From RUG626 sp051866775 (GTDB taxonomy: Bacteria > Bacillota > Clostridia > Oscillospirales > Oscillospiraceae): a stretch of 64,000 bases of DNA. How positions within the stretch are numbered: the first letter of the stretch is position 1; each line of letters begins with the position of its first letter. Positions 50,366-58,834 of this stretch are shown in pieces. The stretch is taken from contig JBJDXR010000040.1 in NCBI GenBank assembly GCA_051866775.1, forward strand, positions 1-64,000, in the 5' to 3' direction. The notes beneath the pieces are model-generated. The model was not told where the DNA came from, searched no databases, and was given only the letters and a program-made list of their open reading frames with translations. The position numbers and the translations under genes were made by a program.

Positions 50366-51178
50366 ATGGATATTATCAATGCTGTATGGGTATTGGGCGC
50401 CATTGGCGCCGTGTGTGCGATCCTGCTGGTGCTTGCTGCAAAATTTATGCACGTTCCGGTAGATGAGAAATTTCCAAAGATCCGCGAGTGCCTTCCTGGG
50501 GCCAACTGCGGCGCATGCGGCTACGCCGGGTGCGATGGCTACGCTTCGGCGCTGGCTTCCGGTGAGGAGACAAAGATTAATAAGTGTGTCGCAGGAGCAG
50601 ATAAGGTAGCACAGGCGCTTGCCGATGCGCTGGGCGCCGAGTTTGAGGATGTCGTCGAGCAGGTGGCCGTAGTCCGCTGCAGCGGAGACTGCACCGCCAC
50701 ACAGGATAAGATGGACTATCAGGGACTTTCCAGCTGTGCCGCCGCAAAGCTGCTCTTTGGTGGAAAGGGTGCGTGTTCCTTCGGCTGTATCGGCCTTGGC
50801 GACTGCGCTAAGGTGTGTCCTGAGCATGCCATAACGGTTATTGACGGCCTTGCCAGGGTGAATTTCTCCAGATGTATCGGATGTGGTATGTGTACAAGGA
50901 CCTGCCCCAACGGTATAATCACTCTTATGCCGGATGTTGAGTGCATGCTTGTCGGCTGCAGCAATAAGGAGAAGGGAGCCGCCACACGCAAGGAGTGCTC
51001 CAAAGGCTGTATTGGCTGCCATAAGTGCGAGAAGGAATGCCCCCAGGGGGCGATCACGGTTGTAGACAACCTGTCACGCATCGATTACGACAAGTGCGTG
51101 GACTGCGGCCATTGTGCCGAGGTCTGCCCCGTGGGTTGCATCCATGTGAGCAATTTCAGCGGAGCGCACAGAGTGTAA
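50366..51178 (+). CDS. rnfB: Rnf complex subunit RnfB (ferredoxin-interacting)
   Basis: RnfB takes electrons from reduced ferredoxin. It has an N-terminal membrane anchor (about 5-26) and the cluster motif CLPGANCGACGYAGCDGYA. Four further [4Fe-4S] motifs follow: CIGLGDCAKVCP, CIGCGMCTRTCP, CIGCHKCEKECP and CVDCGHCAEVCP. A single rnfCDGEAB operon thus supplies all six subunits, an arrangement shared with acetogenic and other Clostridia. The pumped ion (Na+ or H+) cannot be told from RnfB. Confidence 0.96.
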   Translation: MDIINAVWVLGAIGAVCAILLVLAAKFMHVPVDEKFPKIRECLPGANCGACGYAGCDGYASALASGEETKINKCVAGADKVAQALADALGAEFEDVVEQVAVVRCSGDCTATQDKMDYQGLSSCAAAKLLFGGKGACSFGCIGLGDCAKVCPEHAITVIDGLARVNFSRCIGCGMCTRTCPNGIITLMPDVECMLVGCSNKEKGAATRKECSKGCIGCHKCEKECPQGAITVVDNLSRIDYDKCVDCGHCAEVCPVGCIHVSNFSGAHRV

Positions 51179-51243
51179 TTACTGCGTATTTTATGTGAAA
51201 TGCCATACCGCTTGCGCGATTAAAAAATGATATAACTGTTTTT

Positions 51244-51276
51244 CTCCCCTGCGCTATACGCGGGGGAGTTTTTTTG
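51244..51276 (+). terminator. Terminator after the rnf operon
   Basis: CTCCCCTGCG (51244-51253) pairs with CGCGGGGGAG (51259-51268, one G-T), followed by seven T residues. Confidence 0.93.
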
Positions 51277-51323
51277 ACCGCGTGAGCCTGCCTTCTTTTT
51301 GTGCCTTTGTGGTATAAAAGGGA

Positions 51324-51372
51324 TTGACATACCTAGAACGTCGAGGTATAATCTACCTAGATAATCTAGGTA
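51324..51372 (+). promoter_or_regulatory. padR promoter with two overlapping operators
   Basis: The promoter is fully consensus: TTGACA (51324-51329), 17 bp, TATAAT (51347-51352). A 19-bp palindrome, TACCTAGAT-A-ATCTAGGTA (51354-51372), covers the start site. A related imperfect copy (51330-51348) fills the spacer. The two centres are 24 bp apart. This arrangement implies tight repression by the PadR protein encoded immediately downstream. Confidence 0.85.
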
Positions 51373-51393
51373 TTATTTTTAAGGAGGTCCAGT

Positions 51394-51735
51394 ATGAAGA
51401 TCGACAAAACCCTTATGTCCGGCAGCACGACGCTTCTGGTGCTGTCGCTTCTCACGGACGGGGAGAAGTACGGCTACGAGATGACCAGCGAGCTGGAGCG
51501 CCGGTCGGATGGCACCTTCTCTCTCAAGGAGGGGACGCTCTATCCGCTGCTGCACGCTCTGGAGAAGGACGGCTGTGTGAAGTCCCGCATGAAGGAGGCG
51601 CCCAATGGCAGGGAACGGAAGTATTACCGCCTGACCAAAAAGGGCGCCGCCCTGCTGGATGAAAAGACTGAGGAGTGGAAGCTGTTCTCGGAGAAGGTCA
51701 ACGCCGTCATAGGCTTCTCCCCGGCGGTGACCTGA
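51394..51735 (+). CDS. PadR-family transcriptional regulator
   Basis: The 113-residue protein has the PadR winged helix, with LVLSLLTDGEKYGYEMTSELERRSDGTFSLKEGTLYPLLHALEKDGCVKS (positions 16-65) and GRERKYYRLTKKGAALL. A short C-terminal dimerisation helix follows. PadR proteins are repressors released by ligands or by partner proteins. It is the first gene of an operon whose next four genes encode membrane proteins, and its own palindromic operators overlap the promoter. Confidence 0.94.
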   Translation: MKIDKTLMSGSTTLLVLSLLTDGEKYGYEMTSELERRSDGTFSLKEGTLYPLLHALEKDGCVKSRMKEAPNGRERKYYRLTKKGAALLDEKTEEWKLFSEKVNAVIGFSPAVT

Positions 51736-51739
51736 CGAT

Positions 51740-52534
51740 ATGAAGAAGGTCAGCTTTGAGTATTACGCCAACAAGGCCGCGGGGTACATAAAGTATAAGC
51801 CGGAGAGAAAAGAGGTCTATGAGGAGCTTTACGCCCATCTGGAGGATAAGTTCGACGGCCTTGTGAGCGCCGGCCTTCCGGAGCGGGAGGCGGAGAAGCT
51901 CACCCTCCGGGCGATGGGGGACGCGGACGAGGTGGGCCGGGCCCTGGCGAAGGTCCACAGGCCCTTCTGGGGATATTTCCTGCGGCTCACAAAGGTGCTT
52001 TTGGTTATAACCGTCCTGCAGTTTTTTATCTCCGTGTTTAACCTGCCGGAGTATCTTGACCGCTGGTCCGGGGAGAGCGATGTGGAGCAGCGCCTGTGGA
52101 ACAGCCCGGAGGCCGGCGAGGTGTTCTATTACCCCGATTGCCGTGACAGCTCCGACGGGTACACCTTCACTGTCACGCGGGTGATGACCCACGACGCTAA
52201 GACGGAGAGCGGGGAGGAGTACCACCCATTTTACTTCACGGTAAAATCCTTCAACCTCCGCCTGTGGATAGACTGCGCCGAGGTGAGGGAGTTTTACGCG
52301 GTGGACAGCTTCGGCAACCTCTATTACCCAGACAGCACCATCCCCCGCGAAAAAGCCGAGAGAAGCCTTGTGGGAAACTACTACTACGACGGTCCCTTCA
52401 CCTACAAGTACGAGATGTGGCTGGAGGGGTATGTGGGGGGCGCCGAGTGGGTGGAGATACGGTATGACGATTTCGGGCGGGACATCTGTCTGCACATCGA
52501 CCTTACGGAGGGGGTAACCTATGAAGCGGATTAG
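51740..52534 (+). CDS. Membrane protein with N-terminal permease-prefix-like domain, first copy
   Basis: Residues about 1-80 form a helical domain, with ERKEVYEELYAHLEDKFDGLVSAGLPEREAEKLTLRAMGDADEVGRALAKVHRPFWG (positions 24-79). This resembles the short domain that precedes some PadR-linked permeases. One hydrophobic segment (about 83-103) follows, then an extracytoplasmic beta-rich domain of about 160 residues. It is homologous to the gene at 53282-54130. It begins 4 nt after padR. Its role, perhaps sensing envelope conditions, is unknown. Confidence 0.8.
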   Translation: MKKVSFEYYANKAAGYIKYKPERKEVYEELYAHLEDKFDGLVSAGLPEREAEKLTLRAMGDADEVGRALAKVHRPFWGYFLRLTKVLLVITVLQFFISVFNLPEYLDRWSGESDVEQRLWNSPEAGEVFYYPDCRDSSDGYTFTVTRVMTHDAKTESGEEYHPFYFTVKSFNLRLWIDCAEVREFYAVDSFGNLYYPDSTIPREKAERSLVGNYYYDGPFTYKYEMWLEGYVGGAEWVEIRYDDFGRDICLHIDLTEGVTYEAD

Positions 52535-53285
52535 GGCTTTTTTCCGACGGCACCGCCCGCGGTGGTCCGTGCGCATCCTGATTAACCTGTGCCTCATCGC
52601 GGCCCTTGGCTTTGGGGCCTGGCTGCTGAAGGGAGCGCCGCCCCTCTCCGAGACCATGGCCCTGCGCCGTGCCGAGACATCGCACCTGATCGGCCCGGGG
52701 GAGATCCTTGCCCGGGTCGTGACACCCAGCGGGGACTATCCCTCGATAATCGCCGTGGACGAGGGGGAGTGCGTCGCCCTCTTCACCACGAAGGAGCGTG
52801 GAACAGCCAGCTCCGCCCAGAGGAGGCTGTACTATCGGGAAAAGACGGGCGGCGTCACCCTGATGGCGGAGCCGCTGAACGGCACGCCGTTTAATGATGA
52901 GGATCTTTTGTTCATCTTTGCCTTCGACGAATTTCCGGAGGCCGTCCGTGCCGTGCTTGAGATCGGGATCACCTATGATTATGACGGGGCGGTGTATGAC
53001 CAGACCTTTCTTACTGAGTCCCTGCGCGAGTACGAGGGTCTCTTCCTGTTCTGCATTGAGAAGCTCCGCTTGGAGGAGTACGACATGGGAGATCACTACA
53101 CACTGGAGGACTATGCCTTTTCGGAGCTTGCCTCCACCTGTCAGGTGTTTATAAGCACGGACGCGGTGTTCCCGGCGAACGTGCGGTTTTATGGCGAGGA
53201 CGGCGGCCTTCTGGCGGAGGAGGAGACCTTTGTGGCAAGCCGCGCCGTGACGAAGGAGCGGCTTGGAGAGGGGGTGGGCGCATGA
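52521..53285 (+). CDS. Single-span membrane protein, first copy, function unknown
   Basis: The 254-residue protein has a basic N-terminus, one membrane segment (about 17-36) and an extracytoplasmic domain, with LRRAETSHLIGPGEILARV near residue 48. The gene at 54127-54813 encodes a shorter homologue sharing the LRRAE-(S/T)-HL-PGEIL core. It overlaps the preceding gene by 14 nt. I recognise no named family. Confidence 0.75.
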   Translation: MKRIRAFFRRHRPRWSVRILINLCLIAALGFGAWLLKGAPPLSETMALRRAETSHLIGPGEILARVVTPSGDYPSIIAVDEGECVALFTTKERGTASSAQRRLYYREKTGGVTLMAEPLNGTPFNDEDLLFIFAFDEFPEAVRAVLEIGITYDYDGAVYDQTFLTESLREYEGLFLFCIEKLRLEEYDMGDHYTLEDYAFSELASTCQVFISTDAVFPANVRFYGEDGGLLAEEETFVASRAVTKERLGEGVGA

Positions 53286-54130
53286 ATTACAACAGGGAAG
53301 GGTGGCTCGACACCGTCCTCTCCCATGTGCGCTGCGGGCCCGCCCGCAGGGAGATCCGTGAGGAGCTATCCTCCCACATGGAGGATAAGGAGCAGGCCCT
53401 TCTTGACGCCGGGATAGCCCCGTCCGACGCATCGCGCATGGCCGTGCAGGCCATGGGCGACCCGGATGAGGTGGGCCGGGCCATGAATCAGGTCCACCGG
53501 CCCTTCTGGGGCGTTCTGTACGGCGTAATCAAGGGGCTACTGGCGGTGCTGGTGCTGGTTCTGGCCTTTCAGCTTATAAACGGCGCCGTGAATACCGGAG
53601 GCGCGGCGGAGTTGCTGAACCGTCTCTCCCCGGGAGGAAAGCTGCCAGAGATCACTGACTTGGGGGCGGATGCGGCTCCAGACCTTGCATTTCAGGTGCA
53701 GCCGGTGAAGCTGGACGGCTGCACCTACCGGGTGGAGCAGGCAAGGCTCTTTGAGACGTCCTTCGGCACCTACAGCCTGATTGTGGATATTAAGGTGACC
53801 AATCCCCTCCCGTGGGCGGACCCACCCATGGCGGTGGAGCTGCTGGAGATTCGGGACTCGTGGGGCTTTGACAGCGGGAACAGCTGGCTCACGGACCCAG
53901 AGACCGGGGAGATGTACCCAAATATTGAGCTGGAGATAGGCTGGCTTGATGGCGAGGACTTGGTACACGGCCGGATATTCGACCGTGAGACACTGCGCGC
54001 CGGGAGCTGGGGGACGTGGCGCTTTCGGATTTATGCACACTTCCCCCAATACGCCACGTGGGCGGAGATTTACTATCCAATGGATGAGGCGCTCACATTC
54101 CGGTTTACCTATCAGGAGGAGGCGGCATGA
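53282..54130 (+). CDS. Membrane protein with N-terminal permease-prefix-like domain, second copy
   Basis: This is a homologue of the gene at 51740. It shares REIREELSSHMEDKEQALLDAG, AMGDPDEVGRAMNQVHRPFWG and a membrane segment at about 82-102. The C-terminal region differs more, with WADPPMAVELLEIRDSWGFDSGN. It overlaps its neighbours by 4 nt on both sides (ATGA). The pairwise order A-B-A-B shows an ancestral duplication of a two-gene unit. Confidence 0.8.
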   Translation: MNYNREGWLDTVLSHVRCGPARREIREELSSHMEDKEQALLDAGIAPSDASRMAVQAMGDPDEVGRAMNQVHRPFWGVLYGVIKGLLAVLVLVLAFQLINGAVNTGGAAELLNRLSPGGKLPEITDLGADAAPDLAFQVQPVKLDGCTYRVEQARLFETSFGTYSLIVDIKVTNPLPWADPPMAVELLEIRDSWGFDSGNSWLTDPETGEMYPNIELEIGWLDGEDLVHGRIFDRETLRAGSWGTWRFRIYAHFPQYATWAEIYYPMDEALTFRFTYQEEAA

Positions 54131-54813
54131 GACAGAAACACAGACGCCTGACCTACCGGGGGAGGATGGTGAGGAACCTTATCCTTGCGCTCCTACTGCT
54201 GTATGCGGTCTGGGCGGCGGCGGGGTATCCGCTTTTCTCCCACAGGCTGGAGCTGCGCCGGGCGGAGCGCTCCTACCATCTGGAGCCGGGGGAGATATTG
54301 ACCTCCGTTTCAACACAGGCGAACGGTCCGGACTTTCTGATCGTCCGGGGGGAGCAGGCATGTGAGGTGTTCAGGGTGCCATCCGGCGGCCTTACCGGGT
54401 ACGAGGCGGAACTATTCCTCTACGAGCAGGCGGGGGAGTTTACGCTGGTGCCGCTGCCGTCCACGATCTACGGTACGTCCACCGGGTATTATAAGGGATG
54501 CATGCTGGTGTTTGGCCAGCTCCTGCCGGGGGCGGCTCGCGCGGAGCTCATCTTCTGTGTGGAGGGGGAGACGTATACGGCCGAGGCCCAGGGGGAGACG
54601 GATGGGGTGCTGGTGTTCTTCTTCCAGGGGAACCACCGGCACGGCGCCTCCGCAGAGGAGGATGACAGTCTGGCTGAATACAACACCCTGAAGACCATTC
54701 AGGGAAATCCCTTATTGGCAAGCGGTACCTTGCGGCTCTATGATGGGCAGGACGGCCTCCTGGGGGAGTACGAGGTACCCCCGGGGGCACTTCTGGCGGG
54801 GGACGCATGGTAA
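54127..54813 (+). CDS. Single-span membrane protein, second copy, function unknown
   Basis: This 228-residue protein resembles the product of 52521-53285: a basic start, one membrane segment (about 17-35) and LRRAERSYHLEPGEILTSV. The domain after the helix has diverged, with a glycine-rich segment and no catalytic motif. It ends the operon, about 90 nt before a terminator. Confidence 0.75.
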   Translation: MRQKHRRLTYRGRMVRNLILALLLLYAVWAAAGYPLFSHRLELRRAERSYHLEPGEILTSVSTQANGPDFLIVRGEQACEVFRVPSGGLTGYEAELFLYEQAGEFTLVPLPSTIYGTSTGYYKGCMLVFGQLLPGAARAELIFCVEGETYTAEAQGETDGVLVFFFQGNHRHGASAEEDDSLAEYNTLKTIQGNPLLASGTLRLYDGQDGLLGEYEVPPGALLAGDAW

Positions 54814-54904
54814 CGAAGCAGTGGGACGTCTCTCTCGTCCTCGGGCTGTCAAGCCCTGAAAAATTTGCGGTACGCATGCCGCGAAAAAGATGGATCACTT
54901 GTTC

Positions 54905-54943
54905 AGCCCCGGCGGGGGAACCCGCCGGGCTCTGTTTTTTTCC
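54905..54943 (+). terminator. Terminator after the PadR cassette
   Basis: AGCCCCGGCGGG (54905-54916) pairs with CCCGCCGGGCT (54921-54931) with one bulge, then TCTG and a run of seven T residues. Confidence 0.9.
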
Positions 54944-55093
54944 GCTGCCCGGTATGGCTCGGGATAGAGCCGCAGGCCGGCTTCTGCCGTAAAAATCATC
55001 AAATGGAGAAATGGATGCAGGATTTCCTGCATCCATTAGTCAAAGAGACGATTCACCCCGCCGGAAGTTTAAAAAAACTGTGAGGACAATGCC

Positions 55094-55122
55094 TTGTCAA
55101 CACAATAAAAAGCGTTTATAAT
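55094..55122 (+). promoter_or_regulatory. pyrG-glmS operon promoter
   Basis: TTGTCA (55094-55099) and TATAAT (55117-55122) have a 17-bp spacer. The start would be near 55129. No clear pyrimidine-responsive attenuator was found in the leader. Confidence 0.75.
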
Positions 55123-55258
55123 AACTCTGTTATACAATGTCTGGTCCAATGGCGGAAAGACGAGCGCTGTGCGTTTTTCACTTGGCTGCGGGCCGGACTT
55201 TCTGGTTTATGGGCAGACGGATGCTTAAAGATATATTTTCATAACAGGGGAGATTAAG

Positions 55259-56869
55259 ATGAGCAAATATATTTTCGTTACAGGCGGCGTTGTGTCCGGA
55301 CTTGGAAAGGGCATCACAGCCGCTTCTCTCGGCAGACTTCTTAAGGCGCGCGGGCTGAAGGTCGCCGCTCAGAAGCTTGACCCATACATAAACGTTGATC
55401 CGGGTACAATGAGCCCATACCAGCATGGTGAGGTATACGTGACTGAGGACGGCGCGGAGACCGACTTGGATCTTGGTCACTATGAGAGATTTATTGACGA
55501 GGATTTGAACCGCTTTTCAAACCTGACCACCGGAAAGGTGTACGCAAATGTCATCGGCAAGGAGCGCCGGGGTGAGTATCTCGGCAGCACGGTTCAGGTA
55601 ATACCACATGTCACCAATGAGATAAAGGAATTTATATACAGTGTCGGCCGCAAGACAAATGCCGACGTGGTTATAACTGAGATCGGAGGAACTGCCGGAG
55701 ATATAGAGAGCCAGCCGTTCCTTGAGGCGATACGTCAGGTGGGGCATGAGGTCGGGCAGGATAATTCGCTGTATATCCATGTCACATTAGTACCGTACCT
55801 TAAGGCCTCAGGCGAGCATAAATCTAAGCCGACGCAGCACTCCGTAAAGGAGCTTCAGGGCATGGGCATAAATCCGGACATCATAGTTTTGCGAAGTGAT
55901 GAGCCGATAGAGGATGAGAGCATCTTTACGAAGATATCCCATTTTTGCAATGTTAAGCAGGACTGCGTTATTGATAATATAACGATCCCCGTGCTGTACG
56001 AAGCACCCCTTATGCTTGAGGAGAAAAATTTCTCGGATGTAGTATGCAGAGAGCTTAATATAAACGCTCCTGCGCCTGACCTGACTGAGTGGAGGGCGCT
56101 TGTGGAGCGGATAAAGAACCTCCATAGAACGGTGACTATCGGCCTTGTGGGAAAATATGTTCAGCTGCACGACGCTTACCTGTCCGTATCTGAGGCGCTG
56201 CGTCACGCGGGGTATTATCACGATGCGGCGGTTAAGATAGAGTGGATAGATTCAGAGACGCTTAATGAGGAAAATTATGAGGAGGCACTCAAGCCTCTCA
56301 ATGGAATACTTGTCCCCGGCGGCTTTGGCTCCAGAGGCATAGAGGGGATGGTCTTGGCCGCTAAATACGCACGTGAGAACAACGTGCCGTATCTGGGTAT
56401 ATGCCTTGGTATGCAGATTTCCGTAATAGAGTTTGCCCGCAATGTCATAGGCTGGGATGACGCCAACTCCCGCGAGTTTGACGAGAATTCGACCCACAAG
56501 GTGATCGACTTTATGCCCGGTCAGAATGACGATATTGACAAGGGCGGTACGCTGAGATTAGGCAGCTGGCCCTGCTATATACGTACAGGCACTACGATGG
56601 AGCGCTGCTATGCGACTCAGATAATAAGCGAGCGCCACCGTCACCGCTATGAGTTTAACAATGAATATATGTCGCACTTTGAGGGCGCCGGCCTGTGCAT
56701 AAGCGGTACATCGCCTGACGGTATGCTTGTGGAGACTGTTGAAATACCCGGGAATGATTTCTTCGTGGGAGTCCAGTACCATCCGGAGTTCAAGAGTCGT
56801 CCCAACAAGGCGCACCCTCTGTTTATGGGATTTGTAGCTGCTTCGCTTGATCGTAAGGGGAGGAGATAA
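55259..56869 (+). CDS. pyrG: CTP synthase
   Basis: CTP synthase aminates UTP to CTP using glutamine. The N-terminal synthetase domain starts KYIFVTGGVVSGLGKGI (P-loop) and has IEIGG-type Mg/ATP contacts. The C-terminal glutaminase domain (about 290-535) has LGICLGMQIS with the nucleophilic cysteine and QYHPEFKSRP with the catalytic histidine and glutamate. The 536-residue length is normal. glmS starts 6 nt after the stop. Confidence 0.97.
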   Translation: MSKYIFVTGGVVSGLGKGITAASLGRLLKARGLKVAAQKLDPYINVDPGTMSPYQHGEVYVTEDGAETDLDLGHYERFIDEDLNRFSNLTTGKVYANVIGKERRGEYLGSTVQVIPHVTNEIKEFIYSVGRKTNADVVITEIGGTAGDIESQPFLEAIRQVGHEVGQDNSLYIHVTLVPYLKASGEHKSKPTQHSVKELQGMGINPDIIVLRSDEPIEDESIFTKISHFCNVKQDCVIDNITIPVLYEAPLMLEEKNFSDVVCRELNINAPAPDLTEWRALVERIKNLHRTVTIGLVGKYVQLHDAYLSVSEALRHAGYYHDAAVKIEWIDSETLNEENYEEALKPLNGILVPGGFGSRGIEGMVLAAKYARENNVPYLGICLGMQISVIEFARNVIGWDDANSREFDENSTHKVIDFMPGQNDDIDKGGTLRLGSWPCYIRTGTTMERCYATQIISERHRHRYEFNNEYMSHFEGAGLCISGTSPDGMLVETVEIPGNDFFVGVQYHPEFKSRPNKAHPLFMGFVAASLDRKGRR

Positions 56870-56875
56870 TTTTAA

Positions 56876-58702
56876 ATGTGTGGAATAGTAGGCTTTACCG
56901 GCAGCCGCCCTGCGGCGCCTGTGCTCCTTGAGGGGCTTAAAAGGCTTGAATACCGCGGCTATGACTCCGCGGGAATTGCCGCTGTTAATGACGGGAAGAT
57001 AAGTGTTGCAAAGGCCAGCGGCAAGATAAAGAACCTCTGTGAGATAACAAACAACGGTGCTTCCGTTGCTGGCTATGTCGGTATTGGCCACACCCGCTGG
57101 GCGACCCATGGCGCACCGAATGATATTAACGCACACCCTCATATGTCCAATGACGGGCGCTTTGCCGTTGTCCATAACGGCATAATAGAGAACTTCGCCG
57201 AGCTTCGTGAGGAGCTTATTGCAAAGGGCTATGAGTTTAAGAGCGATACGGATACCGAGGTGATCGCGCATCTTCTGGAGCTATACTATGACGGTGATCC
57301 ACGTAAGGCCGTTATGAAAATGGCCTCGCGTCTCGTCGGTTCATACGCCCTGGGGGTCGTATGCACGGATGGCTCCGGCAGGCTCTTCGCCCTTCGTGAG
57401 GCGGGGCCTCTGATTTTGGGTATCGGTGTAGGGGAAAACTACTTTGCGTCCGACGTCACGGCGCTTATCGCACATACAAAGAATGTCATATACCTTGAGG
57501 ATGGGGAGTTTGCGGAGCTTACGCCGGACAGCATAACCGTCTATGACTGCGCAGGCAGGACCGTTAATAAGCAGGTCTCAAGGATAGTATGGGACATTGA
57601 GGCGGCGGAAAAGGGCGGCTATGAGCACTTTATGCTCAAGGAGATAATGGAGCAGCCGCGGACCTTTAAGGCAACCGTTGAACCGAGAATCAAGGATAAC
57701 CATATTGAAATAGAAAATTTTGATATCTCCGACGAGGAGCTTAGAAGCATAAACAAGATAATAATAACCGCCTGCGGCTCGGCCAGTTACGCCGGACAGG
57801 TGGGAAGATACGTGATCGAGGAGCTGTGCCGCATACCCGCACAGGTTGAGGTGGCAAGTGAGCTGAGGTACCGCAACCCGATAGTCGATGAGCACACGCT
57901 GCTTATAGTCGTCTCACAGTCCGGCGAGACTGCCGACACTATCGCTGCGATGAAGGAGTGTAAGGCGCGCGGGGCACGCACCCTTGCGATAGTAAATGTT
58001 GTGGGCAGCACGATAGCCAAGATAGCCGACCACGTAATATACACCTGGGCCGGACCTGAGATTGCCGTAGCTACTACAAAGGGCTATACAACTCAGGTGG
58101 CTGTCCTTGACCTTTTGGCGATATATATTGCCAAGAGGCTCGGCCGCATCGGTGATGACAGGTATATTGAGCTTATAGACTCTTTGAGGGAGATACCCTC
58201 AAAGATACAGCGTGCCATCGACCTTAACAAGCACATAAAGTATCTGGCGGAGCGCTACAGCACTAACAGGGCACTCTATTTTATCGGCCGCAACGTTGAT
58301 TATGCGGTCAGTATGGAGGGAGCGCTTAAGCTAAAGGAGATATCCTATATTTATGCTGAAGCCTACCCTGCGGGAGAGCTTAAGCATGGGACGATAGCCC
58401 TTGTGGAGCCGGGATCCCTTGTGGTGGCTCTTGCCTGTTATGAGCCGCTTTTTGAAAAGACCATGTCCAATATTGAGGAGGTCAAGGCACGCGGCGCCAA
58501 GGTTCTTGCGGTGGCGCTGGAGGGCAACAAGAAGCTTATATCTCAGGCCGACGACTATATCATCGTTCCGCGTACGGAGCCGCTATTTAACCCAATCGCA
58601 GAGATAATCCCACTGCAGCTTTTCGCCTACTATGTTGCAAAGGCAAACGGCTGTGATATAGATAAACCAAAGAACCTTGCAAAATCAGTTACAGTTGAAT
58701 AA
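56876..58702 (+). CDS. glmS: Glutamine-fructose-6-phosphate aminotransferase
   Basis: GlmS makes glucosamine-6-phosphate for the cell wall. Cys2 in MCGIVGFTG is the N-terminal nucleophile. The glutaminase domain runs to about 235, followed by two SIS domains with ITACGSASYAGQV, VVSQSGETADTIAAM and KLKEISYIYAEAYPAGELKHGTIAL. The 608 residues are normal. There is no room for a glmS ribozyme upstream, because pyrG ends 6 nt before. pyrG and glmS form an operon. Confidence 0.97.
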   Translation: MCGIVGFTGSRPAAPVLLEGLKRLEYRGYDSAGIAAVNDGKISVAKASGKIKNLCEITNNGASVAGYVGIGHTRWATHGAPNDINAHPHMSNDGRFAVVHNGIIENFAELREELIAKGYEFKSDTDTEVIAHLLELYYDGDPRKAVMKMASRLVGSYALGVVCTDGSGRLFALREAGPLILGIGVGENYFASDVTALIAHTKNVIYLEDGEFAELTPDSITVYDCAGRTVNKQVSRIVWDIEAAEKGGYEHFMLKEIMEQPRTFKATVEPRIKDNHIEIENFDISDEELRSINKIIITACGSASYAGQVGRYVIEELCRIPAQVEVASELRYRNPIVDEHTLLIVVSQSGETADTIAAMKECKARGARTLAIVNVVGSTIAKIADHVIYTWAGPEIAVATTKGYTTQVAVLDLLAIYIAKRLGRIGDDRYIELIDSLREIPSKIQRAIDLNKHIKYLAERYSTNRALYFIGRNVDYAVSMEGALKLKEISYIYAEAYPAGELKHGTIALVEPGSLVVALACYEPLFEKTMSNIEEVKARGAKVLAVALEGNKKLISQADDYIIVPRTEPLFNPIAEIIPLQLFAYYVAKANGCDIDKPKNLAKSVTVE

Positions 58703-58752
58703 ATCGGCAGCTGATACTGAAATATAAAAACCACTGAAGCGTTCTATAGTTC

Positions 58753-58812
58753 GGGATGCGGGGTTTTGTACCGCACCCGCCTGACCGGGATATCGGGATA
58801 GTCCCGGTCGGG
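58753..58812 (+). promoter_or_regulatory. Two hairpins in the purB leader
   Basis: A stem with a one-base bulge (58753-58761 with 58771-58778) is followed by an 11-bp stem (58780-58790 with 58802-58812, one G-T). They end 10-15 nt before the purB ribosome binding site and lack a U-tract. They could shape purB translation or mRNA stability. GAACTATAGAAC-like sequence on the minus strand (about 58740-58753) is a weak match to half of a PurBox. Confidence 0.4.
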
Positions 58813-58834
58813 TGATAATATGAAAGGAGCTTAT

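Larger units (their letters stand above)
54814..55258 (+). other. Intergenic region after the PadR cassette with terminator, hairpin and pyrG promoter
   Basis: This 445-nt stretch holds a terminator (54905-54942), a perfect 12-bp hairpin (55010-55021 with 55026-55037) without a U-tract, and a promoter TTGTCA (55094-55099)-17 bp-TATAAT (55117-55122). The leader to pyrG is about 130 nt. I see no protein gene in it. Confidence 0.7.

Noticed and set aside
50177..51022. 281-codon open frame antisense to rnfA/rnfB
   Set aside because: It is a shadow of the rnf genes, with no recognisable domain or ribosome binding site.
56870..56875. glmS ribozyme
   Set aside because: Only 6 nt separate pyrG and glmS, far less than the ribozyme needs.
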